A stretch of DNA of 39,735 bases from Marinobacterium sp. xm-d-530. Its GTDB lineage: Bacteria > Pseudomonadota > Gammaproteobacteria > Pseudomonadales > Balneatricaceae. The stretch is taken from contig CATEEE010000051.1 in assembly GCA_949499045.1 (NCBI GenBank), positions 1-39,735 on the forward strand, read 5' to 3'. Position 1 is the stretch's first letter. Every line of letters starts with the position of its first letter. This document shows positions 25,601 to 32,877 of this stretch, one piece after another. A model generated the notes under the pieces. The model did not search any database. It was not told where the DNA came from and was given only the letters and a program-made list of their open reading frames with translations. Made by a program: the position numbers and the translations under genes.

Positions 25601-26108
25601 TCAAAAAATGGCGGGCTTGGTTGTCGATCTGCGAGTTAAAAAGACCAAGCGAGGTGAGAACCTCTGCTTTGTAACCCTGGATGATCGATCTGCGCGTATC
25701 GATGTGAGTCTATTTGGCGAAACCTATGATGAAGCGCGTCGTCTGATTCAAAAAGATCAGGTGATTGTTGTGGAAGGTGAGGTGGCCCAAGATGACTACA
25801 ACGGTGGACTCAAGGTACGCGGACAACAGGTGTTAAGTGTCGCGGATGCCCGTATTCGTTATGCCAAGTCGCTGACGATTAAGGCCGAGGCAAAAGCATT
25901 AAGTCACCAAAGCCTTAGGGTCTTGCAAGAGTCTTTGAAAAAAGCGCGAGCGTATCAGCAGGGAATGCCTGTTGTGATTGACTATAGTTGTGCTGAGGCA
26001 AAGGGACGGGTTGAGCTTGGCTCAGAGTGGATTGTCTCTCCTGATGATGACTTGATGCAATCACTTCGCGAGCAATTTGGTAACCAAAGCGTCTCGCTGA
26101 TTTACTAG
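22617..26108 (+). CDS. dnaE: DNA polymerase III alpha subunit
   Basis: DnaE is the replicative polymerase catalytic subunit. The 1163-residue protein has full family length (E. coli 1160). The N-terminal PHP domain starts at FVHLRAHSEFSLYDG (6-20). The polymerase core carries the catalytic aspartates at 405 and 407 in MPDFDIDF, with GPGRGSGAGSLVAY before them. The internal clamp-binding motif QDAGMFDLF lies near 920-928, followed by the OB-fold with GLVVDLRVKKTKRG and a C-terminal domain. I choose the ATG at 22617, ten bases after GAGGAG. The ATG at 22608 lies only one base after that site. It is read from the same strand as rnhB and lpxB. Confidence 0.98.
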   Translation: MSDASFVHLRAHSEFSLYDGLVRVKELVKHAAQEQMPAVGLTDQTNFYALVKFFKAATAAGVKPICGVDFWVVDDADPELPPTQLTLLVKNGLGYRNLTELVSRAYAEGQSLDPERALIYKSWIAEKSDGVIALSGGRRGEIGQAILSGQADLNARLQFWMDLFPNAFYLELVRTGRSDEETVIHKSIELAQSLGCPVVATNEVMFVREDDFDAHEARVCINQGRTLEDPTRPRDYSEQQYFKSSEEMIELFSDIPSAIENTVEIAKRCNIEIELGTYYLPRFPIPEGVLMDDYFRKVSEVGLEERLDFLFDRESEEFAEIRKAYDERLKFELDIIIQMGFPGYFLIVMDFIKWAKENGIPVGPGRGSGAGSLVAYVLKITDLDPLEYDLLFERFLNPERVSMPDFDIDFCMDNRDQVIDYVAQTYGRDAVSQIITFGTMAAKAVVRDVARVQGKPFGLADRLSKLIPFEVGMTLNKAWEQEDALREFVEGSEEAQEIMEMAYKLEGVTRNVGKHAGGVVISPTKLTDFSATYCDAEGQGLVTQFDKNDVEEAGLVKFDFLGLRTLTIIDWALETINKQKEIEGEEPLRIEAIDLEDSEVYALLKRAETTAVFQLESSGMKDLIRRLLPSRFEDIVALVALFRPGPLQSGMVDDFINRKHGRAEMAWPHPDYQLDSLQPVLEPTYGIILYQEQVMQIAQVMAGYTLGGADMLRRAMGKKKPEEMAKQRHLFIEGSNSQGIDEKLAGNIFDLVEKFAGYGFNKSHSAAYALVSYQTAWLKTYYPAPFMAAVMSSDMQNTDKVVIFIEECRQMKLKVLLPDVNLSEFKFTVGPNQEVVYGLGAVKGVGEGPVEAIMEARKQGDFKDLFDFCKRVGAKKLNKRVLESLVRSGAVDALGPNRAVLWASIPAALQSADQDARNQDAGMFDLFGESQEVVDADPFEQFMNAREWSDKERLNGEKDTLGLYVTGHPIDEYESELKHFVSRKLQELQPARGRAQKMAGLVVDLRVKKTKRGENLCFVTLDDRSARIDVSLFGETYDEARRLIQKDQVIVVEGEVAQDDYNGGLKVRGQQVLSVADARIRYAKSLTIKAEAKALSHQSLRVLQESLKKARAYQQGMPVVIDYSCAEAKGRVELGSEWIVSPDDDLMQSLREQFGNQSVSLIY

Positions 26109-26201
26109 TTTTCCTTAGAGTATTTAACCAGCTAGGGTGGCTACTTTTTTGCGCTCGCGGTAGAATTCATCAATAAGTTTTATCTTTTAGAAGCGAATTG
26201 T

Positions 26202-27161
26202 ATGAACCCCAACTACCTTGATTTTGAACAGCCAATTGCTGATCTAGAAGCAAAGATCAACGAACTTAAACACGTTGGCGAAGATAACGAGAGCATCAAC
26301 CTCTCTGACGAGGTATCGCGTCTTCGTGAAAAAAGTCACTCCTTGACTCGTTCAATCTTCTCAGACTTGAGTGCTTGGCAGGTTTCGCAACTAGCTCGTC
26401 ACCCACAACGTCCTTATACATTGGACTACATCAAATACATCATCGATGAGTTTGAAGAGATTCATGGTGATCGCCACTTCGCTGATGATCAGGCGATTGT
26501 CTGTGGTATCGGTCGTCTTGACGGACAGCCGGTTGCCGTTATCGGTCATCAAAAGGGTCGTGAAGTCAAAGAGAAAGTTCGCCGTAACTTTGGTATGCCT
26601 CGTCCAGAAGGCTACCGTAAAGCGCTACGCGTCATGGAGATGGCTGAACGCTTCAACATGCCTATTCTGACCTTTATCGACACGCCAGGGGCATACCCGG
26701 GCATCGATGCAGAGGAGCGCGGCCAATCGGAAGCGATTGCATTTAACCTTGCGAAAATGTCTAAGTTGAAGACACCGATTATCGCGACGGTGATTGGCGA
26801 GGGTGGTTCTGGTGGCGCCCTAGCTATCGGTATTTGTGATGAGCTGTTAATGCTTCAGTACTCAACTTACTCAGTAATCTCTCCAGAGGGTTGTGCGTCA
26901 ATCCTTTGGAAGAGTGCAGAGCGAGCTTCAGATGCCGCTAAAGCGATGGGTATTACGTCCGAACGACTTCACGAGCTGGGTCTGGTTGATCAGATTGTAG
27001 CTGAGCCGCTAGGTGGTGCGCACCGTGACCCTGCGTTGATGGCTGCCAGTCTCAAGCAGCAGTTGCAAGCATCACTGGGAAAACTGACTGGTTTGGCTGA
27101 TCAAGAGTTGCTTGATCAACGTTATCAGCGAATTCTCTCTTATGGCGCAATTGGTCGTTAA
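26202..27161 (+). CDS. accA: Acetyl-CoA carboxylase carboxyltransferase alpha subunit
   Basis: AccA, with AccD, transfers the carboxyl group from biotin to acetyl-CoA to give malonyl-CoA, the committed step of fatty acid synthesis. The 319 residues match the family. Key segments are LDFEQPIADLEAKI at the N-terminus, FEEIHGDRHFADD, RNFGMPRPEGYRKALR, TFIDTPGAYPGIDAEERGQ and GEGGSGGALAIG. The 93-base gap after dnaE holds a TAGAAT hexamer at 26161-26166 that could serve a promoter, although no good -35 was found. The stop overlaps the tilS start by one base. Confidence 0.98.
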   Translation: MNPNYLDFEQPIADLEAKINELKHVGEDNESINLSDEVSRLREKSHSLTRSIFSDLSAWQVSQLARHPQRPYTLDYIKYIIDEFEEIHGDRHFADDQAIVCGIGRLDGQPVAVIGHQKGREVKEKVRRNFGMPRPEGYRKALRVMEMAERFNMPILTFIDTPGAYPGIDAEERGQSEAIAFNLAKMSKLKTPIIATVIGEGGSGGALAIGICDELLMLQYSTYSVISPEGCASILWKSAERASDAAKAMGITSERLHELGLVDQIVAEPLGGAHRDPALMAASLKQQLQASLGKLTGLADQELLDQRYQRILSYGAIGR

Positions 27162-28438
27162 TGAGCAATAAAACGGCCGCAGATATTCGAGAGAGTCTGC
27201 GGCTTTTTTTTCTTCAACATCCCCATATTGAGCATTGGGTCGTTGCTTACAGCGGCGGTCTAGACTCAAGCCTGCTTCTTAAACTCTGCTCTGACATACT
27301 CCCCTCTGATCGCTTGTCTTCGCTGCATATTAATCACCAGCTGCAGATTGGCTCTGAACAGTGGGAGCGCCTTTGTGCCGAAACTTCAGCTGAATGGGGT
27401 GTCTCTTTTGAATCAGAAAAAGTGACCTGTAATTCATCGTCTGAAGAGAGTGCAAGGCTGGCTCGATACGGTGCGTTTAGTAAGCGGATAAATATCAATC
27501 AGGGTTTGCTTTTAGCTCACCATCTCGATGACCAAGCCGAGACTGTGCTCTTCAATCTTTTTAGAGGCTCTAGCGTCAATGGACTCTCTGGAATAGCTTC
27601 AAATAGAGCGATTGGGAACGGTGAGCTATTCCGGCCATTACTCAATACGTCTAAGCGTGATATCGAGTCAGCAGCGCAAGAGTTGCAGATTACTTGGGTT
27701 GAAGATCCAAGTAATTGCGACACAAGCTATACTAGAAATTGGATTCGTAGTGAGTTGTCTGGTGTTCTTAGCACTCAATGGCCTGATTGGAAATCTAAGC
27801 TCGCCAAAACGGCTGCGCGCATGAACGATGCGACTGAACTTCATGCAGCATTAGCTGAAATGGATCTTGAGCTCTGTCAGCTTGAGGAAAGTGTGTTGTC
27901 GTTGGCGGCCCTGTCGCAGCACTCATTGGCACGAAAGAAAAATGTTCTCTACCACTGGTTAAAATCTGTTGGTCAGATTGTGGGCTCGGAAAAGCAGCTG
28001 GGTTCTATGGCTAAACTAGACCTTAAGGCTAAGGGTGAGTGGCAGTTTTCAAAAGTGATCGTGCGCGCTTATGACGAAAAACTTTTTGTGTCACCTAATA
28101 TTGAGGCTAAACCCAATGAGCCCGTGAAATGGGTGTTATCAGACGAGGTGATAACATTCGGCCATGGGCAGTTGAGATCCTGCCTTGCTGAACGTGGTCT
28201 TCCTCTTAATATGAAGCTATGCATTCGTTCCCGGGTGCCTGGCGAGTCTGTCTATGTCGAATCGCGTGGTGGGCATGTCAGTGTTAAAAAGCTGATGAAT
28301 GAACACCGAATCCCGCCTTGGTTAAGAGAGTCTTGGCCAGTTGTCTGCTCGTCTGACCAGATTGTTGCGATCCCTGGAATATGGTTGGATGAAAAAGTCT
28401 GCGTTAAAGACGGATTTTTACTAAATTGGGTTGTTTGA
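27161..28438 (+). CDS. tilS: tRNA(Ile)-lysidine synthase
   Basis: TilS adds lysine to C34 of the tRNA that reads AUA, changing its identity from Met to Ile. The 425-residue protein has the PP-loop ATPase motif AYSGGLDSSLLLKL near residues 29-42, HHLDDQAETVLFNLFRG further on, and the C-terminal TilS domains ending near LNWVV. The ATG at 27161 overlaps the accA stop by one base (TAATG). No later in-frame start precedes the PP-loop. Codons 6-17 contain a strong terminator-like hairpin and T tract (27176-27211), so full-length transcripts may depend on readthrough. Confidence 0.96.
   Translation: MSNKTAADIRESLRLFFLQHPHIEHWVVAYSGGLDSSLLLKLCSDILPSDRLSSLHINHQLQIGSEQWERLCAETSAEWGVSFESEKVTCNSSSEESARLARYGAFSKRININQGLLLAHHLDDQAETVLFNLFRGSSVNGLSGIASNRAIGNGELFRPLLNTSKRDIESAAQELQITWVEDPSNCDTSYTRNWIRSELSGVLSTQWPDWKSKLAKTAARMNDATELHAALAEMDLELCQLEESVLSLAALSQHSLARKKNVLYHWLKSVGQIVGSEKQLGSMAKLDLKAKGEWQFSKVIVRAYDEKLFVSPNIEAKPNEPVKWVLSDEVITFGHGQLRSCLAERGLPLNMKLCIRSRVPGESVYVESRGGHVSVKKLMNEHRIPPWLRESWPVVCSSDQIVAIPGIWLDEKVCVKDGFLLNWVV
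27176..27211 (+). terminator. Intrinsic terminator inside the 5' coding region of tilS
   Basis: GCCGCAGA (27176-27183) and TCTGCGGC (27196-27203) form a perfect eight-base stem around a 12-base loop, followed directly by eight T residues (27204-27211). An A-rich stretch precedes it. It has all the parts of an intrinsic terminator, yet lies in codons 6-17 of tilS, 15 to 50 bases after the accA stop. Most likely it ends accA transcripts while being part of the TilS coding sequence. Confidence 0.75.
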
Positions 28439-28441
28439 TGT

Positions 28442-28470
28442 TTGTTACCAAAGCGCTCTTTTGGTAGACT
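28442..28470 (+). promoter_or_regulatory. Candidate sigma-70 promoter for pyrG
   Basis: TTGTTA (28442-28447) and TAGACT (28465-28470) are separated by 17 bases, and TGG precedes the -10 as an extended element. TACCAAA (28446-28452) and TTTGGTA (28460-28466) form an inverted repeat lying between and overlapping the two hexamers, so a DNA-binding regulator could act here; that is inference. Confidence 0.45.
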
Positions 28471-28483
28471 GATTTCCCATCTT

Positions 28484-28499
28484 GAGTTCGCTAGAACTC
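28484..28499. repeat. Inverted repeat in the pyrG leader
   Basis: GAGTTC and GAACTC form a perfect six-base inverted repeat around GCTA, about 14 bases downstream of the candidate pyrG -10. It could be an operator or a small RNA hairpin in the leader. No T run follows, so it is not an intrinsic terminator. Confidence 0.4.
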
Positions 28500-28527
28500 C
28501 CTACAAACTCTATCTGACAGGTTCTGC

Positions 28528-30156
28528 ATGACGCGCTATATTTTCGTCACCGGTGGTGTTGTTTCCTCATTGGGCAAAGGCATTGCTTCGGCCTCTCTCG
28601 CGGCAATTTTGGAAGCGCGTGGTCTAAAAGTCACCATGCTTAAACTGGATCCCTACATTAACGTGGATCCGGGTACGATGAGTCCATTTCAGCACGGTGA
28701 AGTATTTGTCACCGAAGATGGCGCTGAAACCGATTTGGACCTTGGTCACTACGAACGTTTTATTCGTACGACCATGGGCAAGCGAAATAACTTTACGACA
28801 GGTCGTGTCTACCAGCATGTGCTGCGAAAAGAGCGTCGCGGCGATTACCTAGGCGGTACAGTTCAGGTCATTCCACACATCACTGATGAGATTAAGCGTC
28901 GCGTTATCGAAGGTGCTGGTGATGCTGATATCGCACTGTGTGAAATTGGGGGTACCGTAGGTGATATCGAATCCTTGCCTTTTTTGGAAGCTGTTCGTCA
29001 GCTGAAAGTAGAGCTTGGCTCGAACCGTGCAATGTTTATGCACCTTACCCTAGTGCCTTACATCGCTACTGCCGGCGAGATTAAAACTAAGCCGTCACAG
29101 CACTCGGTGAAAGAGCTGCGTTCTATCGGTATTCAGCCTGACATCTTGGTTTGTCGTTCTGATTTTGCACTACCTGAATCGCAGGCTAAAAAGCTCTCTA
29201 TGTTCACCAACGTTGAAGAGCGAGCGGTTATTTCGCTACCTGATGCTAATACCATCTATAAAATCCCTACAATGCTAGAAGCTCAAGGATTGGATCAAAT
29301 TGTTGTCGAGCGATTTGGCTTGGATTGCCCTAAGGCTGATCTAGCTGAGTGGAATGCGGTTGCGGATGCGTTTTTGAATCCAGAGGGTGAAGTGACGATC
29401 GCGATGGTCGGCAAATACATGGAGCTTCTGGACGCCTACAAATCGCTTATTGAGGCAATTTCGCACGCAGGTATCTCACATCGTAAGAAAGTGAAAATTG
29501 AATACATCGATTCAGAGCGTGTTGAACGTGAAGGAGTCGAGATCCTTAAGGACTTCAGTGCGATCCTCGTACCAGGTGGTTTTGGTGAGCGTGGTGTTGA
29601 GGGTAAGATCGAGGCAGTACGTTACGCTCGTGAAAATAAAGTTCCTTACCTAGGCATATGTCTTGGTATGCAGGTCGCTGTTATTGAGTATGCACGTAAT
29701 GTGGCTGGCTTGGCGGGTGCTACTTCATCAGAGTTCAACACAGAAACGGAACATCCTGTCATCGGTCTGATTACAGAGTGGACCGACCACACGGGTGAAG
29801 TGGAGCAGCGCACAGATGATTCAGATCTAGGTGGCACTATGCGCTTAGGTGCCCAACTTTGCCATCTTAAGGCGGGTACGCATGTTGCTGAAGCCTATGG
29901 CTCAACCGAGGTTGTTGAGCGTCACCGTCACCGTTATGAAGTGAACAATAATTATGTTGAACAGCTGGAAGCTGCCGGACTGGTTATCTCAGGTCGTTCA
30001 ACTGATGGTGAGCTAGTAGAAGTTGTGGAAGCGCCGGATCATCCTTGGTTTGTGGCCTGTCAGTTCCACCCGGAGTTCACCTCTACACCACGTGATGGAC
30101 ACGGACTATTTAAAGGATTTATTGGCGCTGCGCTTGAATACCAAGCGAACAGCTAA
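28528..30156 (+). CDS. pyrG: CTP synthase
   Basis: PyrG makes CTP from UTP, ATP and glutamine. The 542-residue protein has an N-terminal synthetase domain (about 1-270), starting with YIFVTGGVVSSLGKGIAS and its P-loop, and LKLDPYINVDPGTMSP. The C-terminal class I glutamine amidotransferase domain has its nucleophile Cys in YLGICLGMQ near residue 380 and the His-x-Glu pair in CQFHPEF near the end. All catalytic residues are present. It has its own probable promoter at 28442-28470. eno follows 15 bases after its stop; in Pseudomonas kdsA lies between the two. Confidence 0.99.
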   Translation: MTRYIFVTGGVVSSLGKGIASASLAAILEARGLKVTMLKLDPYINVDPGTMSPFQHGEVFVTEDGAETDLDLGHYERFIRTTMGKRNNFTTGRVYQHVLRKERRGDYLGGTVQVIPHITDEIKRRVIEGAGDADIALCEIGGTVGDIESLPFLEAVRQLKVELGSNRAMFMHLTLVPYIATAGEIKTKPSQHSVKELRSIGIQPDILVCRSDFALPESQAKKLSMFTNVEERAVISLPDANTIYKIPTMLEAQGLDQIVVERFGLDCPKADLAEWNAVADAFLNPEGEVTIAMVGKYMELLDAYKSLIEAISHAGISHRKKVKIEYIDSERVEREGVEILKDFSAILVPGGFGERGVEGKIEAVRYARENKVPYLGICLGMQVAVIEYARNVAGLAGATSSEFNTETEHPVIGLITEWTDHTGEVEQRTDDSDLGGTMRLGAQLCHLKAGTHVAEAYGSTEVVERHRHRYEVNNNYVEQLEAAGLVISGRSTDGELVEVVEAPDHPWFVACQFHPEFTSTPRDGHGLFKGFIGAALEYQANS

Positions 30157-30171
30157 TCAGGAGTTAGGGAA

Positions 30172-31467
30172 ATGACTACAATTGCAAACATCAAAGCACG
30201 TGAGGTATTGGATTCACGTGGTAACCCAACGGTCGAAGCGGATGTTGTTCTAGACAATGGCATTATGGGCTCTGCTTGTGCTCCATCAGGTGCATCAACC
30301 GGTTCTCGTGAAGCGCTAGAGCTTCGTGATGGTGACAAATCTCGTTACCTTGGCAAAGGTGTGCTTAAAGCGGTTGCTGCCGTGAACGGCGAAATCAAAG
30401 ATGCACTGATTGGTATGGATGTAACTGACCAGCGTGCTCTTGATAACAAAATGCTTGAACTTGATGGTACTGAGAATAAGAGCAAGTTTGGTGCGAATGC
30501 CATTCTTGCCGTCTCACTGGCTGCTGCGAAAGCGGCTGCGCAAGCTAAAAATATGCCTCTTTACCAGCACATTGCAGAGATCAATGGCACCCCAGGTCGC
30601 TACTCTATGCCAGTGCCGATGATGAACATCATAAACGGTGGTGAGCACGCAGATAACAACGTGGATATTCAGGAGTTCATGGTCCAGCCAGTTGGCGTAT
30701 CAAGCTTTGCAGAAGCGTTGCGTTGTGGCGCAGAAATTTTCCACGCGTTAAAAGCCGTTCTTAAAGCAAAAGGCCTTAATACTGCAGTAGGTGACGAAGG
30801 TGGTTTTGCACCCAACCTTGCGTCTAACGAAGAGGCTCTTGTTGTTATTAAAGAAGCGGTCGCTAATGCAGGTTATGAGTTAGGGAAGGACGTCACGCTA
30901 GCGCTAGATTGTGCATCCTCTGAATTTTACAAAGAGGGTATGTACGATCTTGCCGGTGAAGGCCAGAAGTTTGATTCTGAAGGGTTCGGTGACTACCTTA
31001 AAGCACTGTCTGAAAACTACCCAATCGTCTCTATTGAAGATGGTATGGATGAGTCTGACTGGGAAGGTTGGGCGAGCCTAACAAGTAAGATCGGTGATAA
31101 GGTTCAGCTAGTCGGTGACGATCTATTTGTAACAAACACTAAGATTCTATCTCGTGGTATTGAGCAGAACATCGGTAACTCTATCCTGATTAAGTTCAAC
31201 CAGATCGGCTCACTGTCTGAAACATTAGACGCGATCAAAATGGCTCAAGATGCGGGCTTCACGGCCGTAATCTCTCACCGTTCTGGCGAAACTGAAGATA
31301 CAACCATTGCTGATCTTGCGGTTGGTACAGCAGCAGGCCAAATCAAGACTGGTTCACTCTGTCGTTCAGACCGTGTTGCTAAGTACAATCGCCTTATTCG
31401 TATCGAAGAGGAGTTGGGTGCTGCCGCTGCATACCGAGGCCTAGTCGAGATTAAGGGTCAAGGTTAA
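30172..31467 (+). CDS. eno: Enolase
   Basis: Enolase converts 2-phosphoglycerate to phosphoenolpyruvate and in many gammaproteobacteria is also part of the RNA degradosome. The 431 residues match the family. Visible motifs are REVLDSRGNPTVEADV at residues 9-24, the catalytic loop SGASTGSREALELRD, GDEGGFAPNL, the magnesium ligands in LALDCASSEF, SIEDGMDESDW and VGDDLFVTN, the ILIKFNQIGSLSETL signature and SHRSGETEDT near the end. An AGGAG ribosome site precedes the ATG. It is probably co-transcribed with pyrG and is closed by a strong terminator. Confidence 0.99.
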   Translation: MTTIANIKAREVLDSRGNPTVEADVVLDNGIMGSACAPSGASTGSREALELRDGDKSRYLGKGVLKAVAAVNGEIKDALIGMDVTDQRALDNKMLELDGTENKSKFGANAILAVSLAAAKAAAQAKNMPLYQHIAEINGTPGRYSMPVPMMNIINGGEHADNNVDIQEFMVQPVGVSSFAEALRCGAEIFHALKAVLKAKGLNTAVGDEGGFAPNLASNEEALVVIKEAVANAGYELGKDVTLALDCASSEFYKEGMYDLAGEGQKFDSEGFGDYLKALSENYPIVSIEDGMDESDWEGWASLTSKIGDKVQLVGDDLFVTNTKILSRGIEQNIGNSILIKFNQIGSLSETLDAIKMAQDAGFTAVISHRSGETEDTTIADLAVGTAAGQIKTGSLCRSDRVAKYNRLIRIEEELGAAAAYRGLVEIKGQG

Positions 31468-31481
31468 TAGAAACATGATAT

Positions 31482-31505
31482 AAAAGGGCCTTAGGCCCTT
31501 TTTTT
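31482..31505 (+). terminator. Intrinsic terminator after eno
   Basis: AAAAGGGCC (31482-31490) pairs with GGCCCTTTT (31494-31502) around a TTA loop and runs into a T tract ending at 31505. It lies 14 bases after the eno stop and directly before the ftsB ribosome site. Confidence 0.9.
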
Positions 31506-31520
31506 GTGGAGAAAAATAGC

Positions 31521-31820
31521 GTGCGTTGGTTTTGGTTAACACTGCTGTTGATGGCAGTAGCACTTCAGTATCGCCTCTGGTTTGGAGAACCAAGCTTGCC
31601 TCAAATTTGGCAGGTGCAGAGAGATATTGAAGAACAGCGTCAGATTAACCAGAGGCTATTAGAACGAAACTCAGAGCTTGAGGCTGAAGTGCAAGATCTA
31701 AAACGCGGCTTGTCAGCGCTTGAAGAGAGAGCTCGTTCTGAGATGGGAATGATTGGTAAAGAGGAGACTTTTTATCAGGTGGTTAAGCCTTTAACGCCAT
31801 CGGAGATGGATAGTGACTGA
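31521..31820 (+). CDS. ftsB: Cell division protein FtsB
   Basis: FtsB forms a complex with FtsL and FtsQ in the divisome and helps activate septal peptidoglycan synthesis. The 99-residue protein has a short cytoplasmic N-terminus and one membrane helix (about 3-18, WFWLTLLLMAVALQYRLWFG). A periplasmic coiled coil (about 30-70) is rich in Glu, Gln, Leu and Arg, and the family ending ARSEMGMIGKEETFYQVV follows. The start is the GTG at 31521, nine bases after GGAG. The upstream GTG at 31506 abuts the eno terminator and has no ribosome site. truD overlaps its end by eight bases; ispD and ispF, usually found here, are absent. Confidence 0.93.
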   Translation: MRWFWLTLLLMAVALQYRLWFGEPSLPQIWQVQRDIEEQRQINQRLLERNSELEAEVQDLKRGLSALEERARSEMGMIGKEETFYQVVKPLTPSEMDSD

Positions 31821-32838
31821 ATTTGTTGTAGAGCCCTTCAGCTATTTGACTGGCCAGCCTGATGTAAATGCTCAGCTCCGTTCCTCCCCTGAAGACTTTC
31901 GAGTGGTTGAAGAGTTAGGCTATGAACCCGAAGGCGATGGTGAACATCACTATCTTTATATACAGAAGATCGGGGAAAACACCGATTGGGTGGCGCGTCA
32001 GCTAGCCAACTTCTGTCAGGTCAGCCCGAAAGAGGTTGCCTACGCAGGCAAAAAAGATCGTCACGCTGTCACAGAACAGTGGTTCAGTGTTCATCTACCA
32101 GGATCTCGAAGGGTACTTAACTGGGCGTTGTTTGGCGGTGACACGATCAATGTTCTTAAGTCGAGTAAGCATCGTCGCAAGATTAAGCTAGGTAATCTTA
32201 AAGGGAACCGTTTTGAGATTACTCTAAGAAACGTATCTGATGTGAATCAATTGCTTCGAAGAGCTGCTGCTCTTGAAACCGGTGTTCCAAACTATTTTGG
32301 CGAACAGCGTTTTGGTCAGTCGTTCGGTAATCTTCATTCTGGATTGGCCATCTTATCCGGGGAGCTAGAGGAGCGTCAGCGTAACAAACGCAGTATGTAT
32401 ATCTCTGCACTGCGTTCTTACCTGTTTAATCGTGTGATTTCCTCGCGATTGGATGAAGGTACTTGGCATCATCCGTTAGCGGGTGACGTTTTAATCGAGG
32501 ACTTTACTCAAAAAGTTCAGCGTTACGATGCTGAGAATCTCACTCAAAAATCCCTGTTTGACCAATGTGGCCTGCATTTAACAGCACCGATGTGGGGTAA
32601 AGGTGAATTATACTCGTCGGATAAGGCTCAGATGATAGAAAAGTCGGTCGTCGCGGGGTATCCTCAAATAACTGAGGGGTTGGAAGGGCTAGGGCTACGG
32701 CAGGAGCGTCGCAGCATGCGATTAGTCCCCAGAGATTTGAATGTGGAAGTGCTAGAAGAGCAGGTCGTCAAACTGAGCTTTTCTCTTCCATCAGGCTCTT
32801 TTGCCACGAGTGTTTTGCGTGAGCTGTGTGTCTGGTAA
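31813..32838 (+). CDS. truD: tRNA pseudouridine(13) synthase TruD
   Basis: TruD makes pseudouridine 13 in tRNA-Glu. The 341-residue protein has the catalytic Asp82 in AGKKDRHAVTEQWF, the LGNLKGNRFEITLR strand, GVPNYFGEQRFG and a TRUD insertion domain in the middle. The GTG at 31813 overlaps the ftsB stop by eight bases and has GGAG seven bases upstream, which fixes the start. It is the second gene of the run ftsB-truD-surE-pcm-DUF368-nlpD-rpoS. In relatives with this order, ispD and ispF come before it. Confidence 0.97.
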   Translation: MTEFVVEPFSYLTGQPDVNAQLRSSPEDFRVVEELGYEPEGDGEHHYLYIQKIGENTDWVARQLANFCQVSPKEVAYAGKKDRHAVTEQWFSVHLPGSRRVLNWALFGGDTINVLKSSKHRRKIKLGNLKGNRFEITLRNVSDVNQLLRRAAALETGVPNYFGEQRFGQSFGNLHSGLAILSGELEERQRNKRSMYISALRSYLFNRVISSRLDEGTWHHPLAGDVLIEDFTQKVQRYDAENLTQKSLFDQCGLHLTAPMWGKGELYSSDKAQMIEKSVVAGYPQITEGLEGLGLRQERRSMRLVPRDLNVEVLEEQVVKLSFSLPSGSFATSVLRELCVW

Positions 32839-32877
32839 CCCTTTTTACTTAGGATTGAACCAATAAGAGATAATTAG

